Of a DNA stretch of 64,000 nucleotides, positions 63,316 to 64,000 are shown piece after piece; the first letter of the stretch is position 1; each line of letters starts with the position of its first letter. The DNA is from Spirosoma endbachense (GTDB lineage Bacteria > Bacteroidota > Bacteroidia > Cytophagales > Spirosomataceae). Both the position numbers and the translations under genes were made by a program. The notes under the pieces are model-generated. The model searched no databases, was not told where the DNA came from, and saw nothing but the letters and a program-made list of their open reading frames with translations. Location of the stretch: assembly GCF_010233585.1 (NCBI RefSeq), contig NZ_CP045997.1, forward strand, positions 62,001-126,000, given 5' to 3'.

Positions 63316-64000
63316 ATGAAACACGTTCTGATAGTGGCTGGCCTGAGCGGTAGTGGTAAAACTACGTTTGCCCGGCGATTCTGCTCCGAAAATTCGAATT
63401 GGTTACGCGTTAACCGCGACGATCTGCGACGTGGATTACTACCTGTATCATTGGGCGATTACTGGGCAACCTGGCCAGATCTGGAGAAAAATCGCATCGA
63501 ATTACTCGTCAATGAGCTACAGAAAACGGCTATTCTGGAAGGGCTGGCACGAGGCTGGCATGTATTGATCGACAACACGAACCTGAAACTGAGCTACCTG
63601 AATGCGTACCGACGATTGATCAGTGGTCGTTTTCCTGAGGTCGAAATTCGGTATGCATTGATTGAGACGCCAATCGAAGAGTGCATTCGGCGTGATCAGA
63701 ATCGGTCAGATTCGGTAGGGGAGGCCGTCATTCGCCGGCAGGCCGAACAGCTCGCAGCGCTCAAAAAAAACGTCAACTTTCAAAGGGAAGTGCTGACCCG
63801 AAGGCCGGTAGCTAACCGGATTCAGGAGGGTCATACTACCAACTCATTGCTGCCGCGCTGTGTGCTGGTCGATATAGATGGCACCGTGGCCCAACGGGGA
63901 GATCGATCACCTTTCGACTGGCATCGCGTTGGGGTTGATACGCCCAAGTGGCCCATCATCAGGTTGGTTCAGGCCCTGCGGTCGTCAGGTCATGTCATTA
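63316..64000 (+). CDS. T4-Pnkp-like 5'-kinase/3'-phosphatase (3' partial)
   Basis: The frame starts at ATG 63316 and is open to the window end (228 codons seen). The N-terminal kinase has the P-loop GLSGSGKTTFARRF, RVNRDDLRRG and IDNTNL, the layout of phage T4 polynucleotide kinase. The second domain starts with CVLVDIDGTVAQRGDRSPFD, the DxDGT nucleophile motif of the HAD-type 3'-phosphatase. Such enzymes heal RNA or DNA ends so that a ligase can join them. No ligase gene is adjacent in the window; rtcB is 45 kb away. The rest of the phosphatase domain is outside the window. Confidence 0.85.
   Translation, partial: MKHVLIVAGLSGSGKTTFARRFCSENSNWLRVNRDDLRRGLLPVSLGDYWATWPDLEKNRIELLVNELQKTAILEGLARGWHVLIDNTNLKLSYLNAYRRLISGRFPEVEIRYALIETPIEECIRRDQNRSDSVGEAVIRRQAEQLAALKKNVNFQREVLTRRPVANRIQEGHTTNSLLPRCVLVDIDGTVAQRGDRSPFDWHRVGVDTPKWPIIRLVQALRSSGHVI

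Overview
The window looks like chromosomal DNA of a Bacteroidota member, most likely a Cytophagales bacterium close to Spirosoma. The reasons are a SusC/SusD pair, several TonB-dependent and polysaccharide-degrading proteins, promoters of the Bacteroidota type (TAnnTTTG with an upstream TTG), A-rich leaders instead of strong Shine-Dalgarno sites, and high similarity of gene content to that group. The species is inferred, not proven. No tRNA, rRNA, CRISPR array, transposase or phage gene was seen.

Layout. 1-5.7 kb: a PSD1-type DUF1549/DUF1553 protein (5' end outside the window), a Tat-exported DUF1501 protein and a Tat-exported NHL beta-propeller. 5.7-15.2 kb: an AraC regulator and a run of exported carbohydrate enzymes (GH127, heparinase II/III-like lyase, SGNH esterase, GH97, CE15), a polysaccharide-degradation set without its own SusC/SusD. 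15.2-18.0 kb: a WYL regulator divergent from the RNA ligase RtcB. 18.2-20.9 kb: an alpha/beta hydrolase, a YihY/BrkB membrane protein and a small unknown gene. 21.6-25.2 kb: a tight operon kaiC-kaiB-kaiB-PAS histidine kinase, a non-cyanobacterial Kai module without kaiA. 25.5-32.4 kb: minus-strand operon TetR-TolC-adaptor-RND pump followed by a discrete acyl carrier protein; a perfect 20-bp motif lies on both sides of tetR. 32.6-47.3 kb: a nitrate/nitrite assimilation island: on the minus strand nirB, nirD, a NarX/PilJ-like histidine kinase and a LuxR-type response regulator; on the plus strand the sirohaem methyltransferase, an outer-membrane porin, a NarK-type transporter, a three-part nitrate reductase (molybdopterin, FAD, BFD domains) and a rubredoxin fused to a haem-less sulfite-reductase-like half. 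47.4-48.6 kb: a small hypothetical protein and a frameshifted zinc metalloprotease. 48.8-56.6 kb: GH95 fucosidase divergent from a SusC/SusD pair. 56.7-63.2 kb: an alkaline-phosphatase superfamily enzyme, a metallophosphoesterase, a PhnZ-like HD oxygenase, a TonB-dependent receptor and a DUF5690 membrane transporter, together a plausible organophosphorus uptake and breakdown locus. 63.3 kb to the end: a T4-Pnkp-like 5'-kinase/3'-phosphatase, cut by the window edge.

The sequence also holds a family of long hairpins with a shared core at three gene ends (25.45, 47.36 and 59.31 kb), a 145-bp long-armed inverted repeat inside the efflux operon, and several short dyads placed as operators would be. 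The strongest candidates for a little-described system are the Kai operon, the rubredoxin/nitrate reductase pair and the phosphorus locus.
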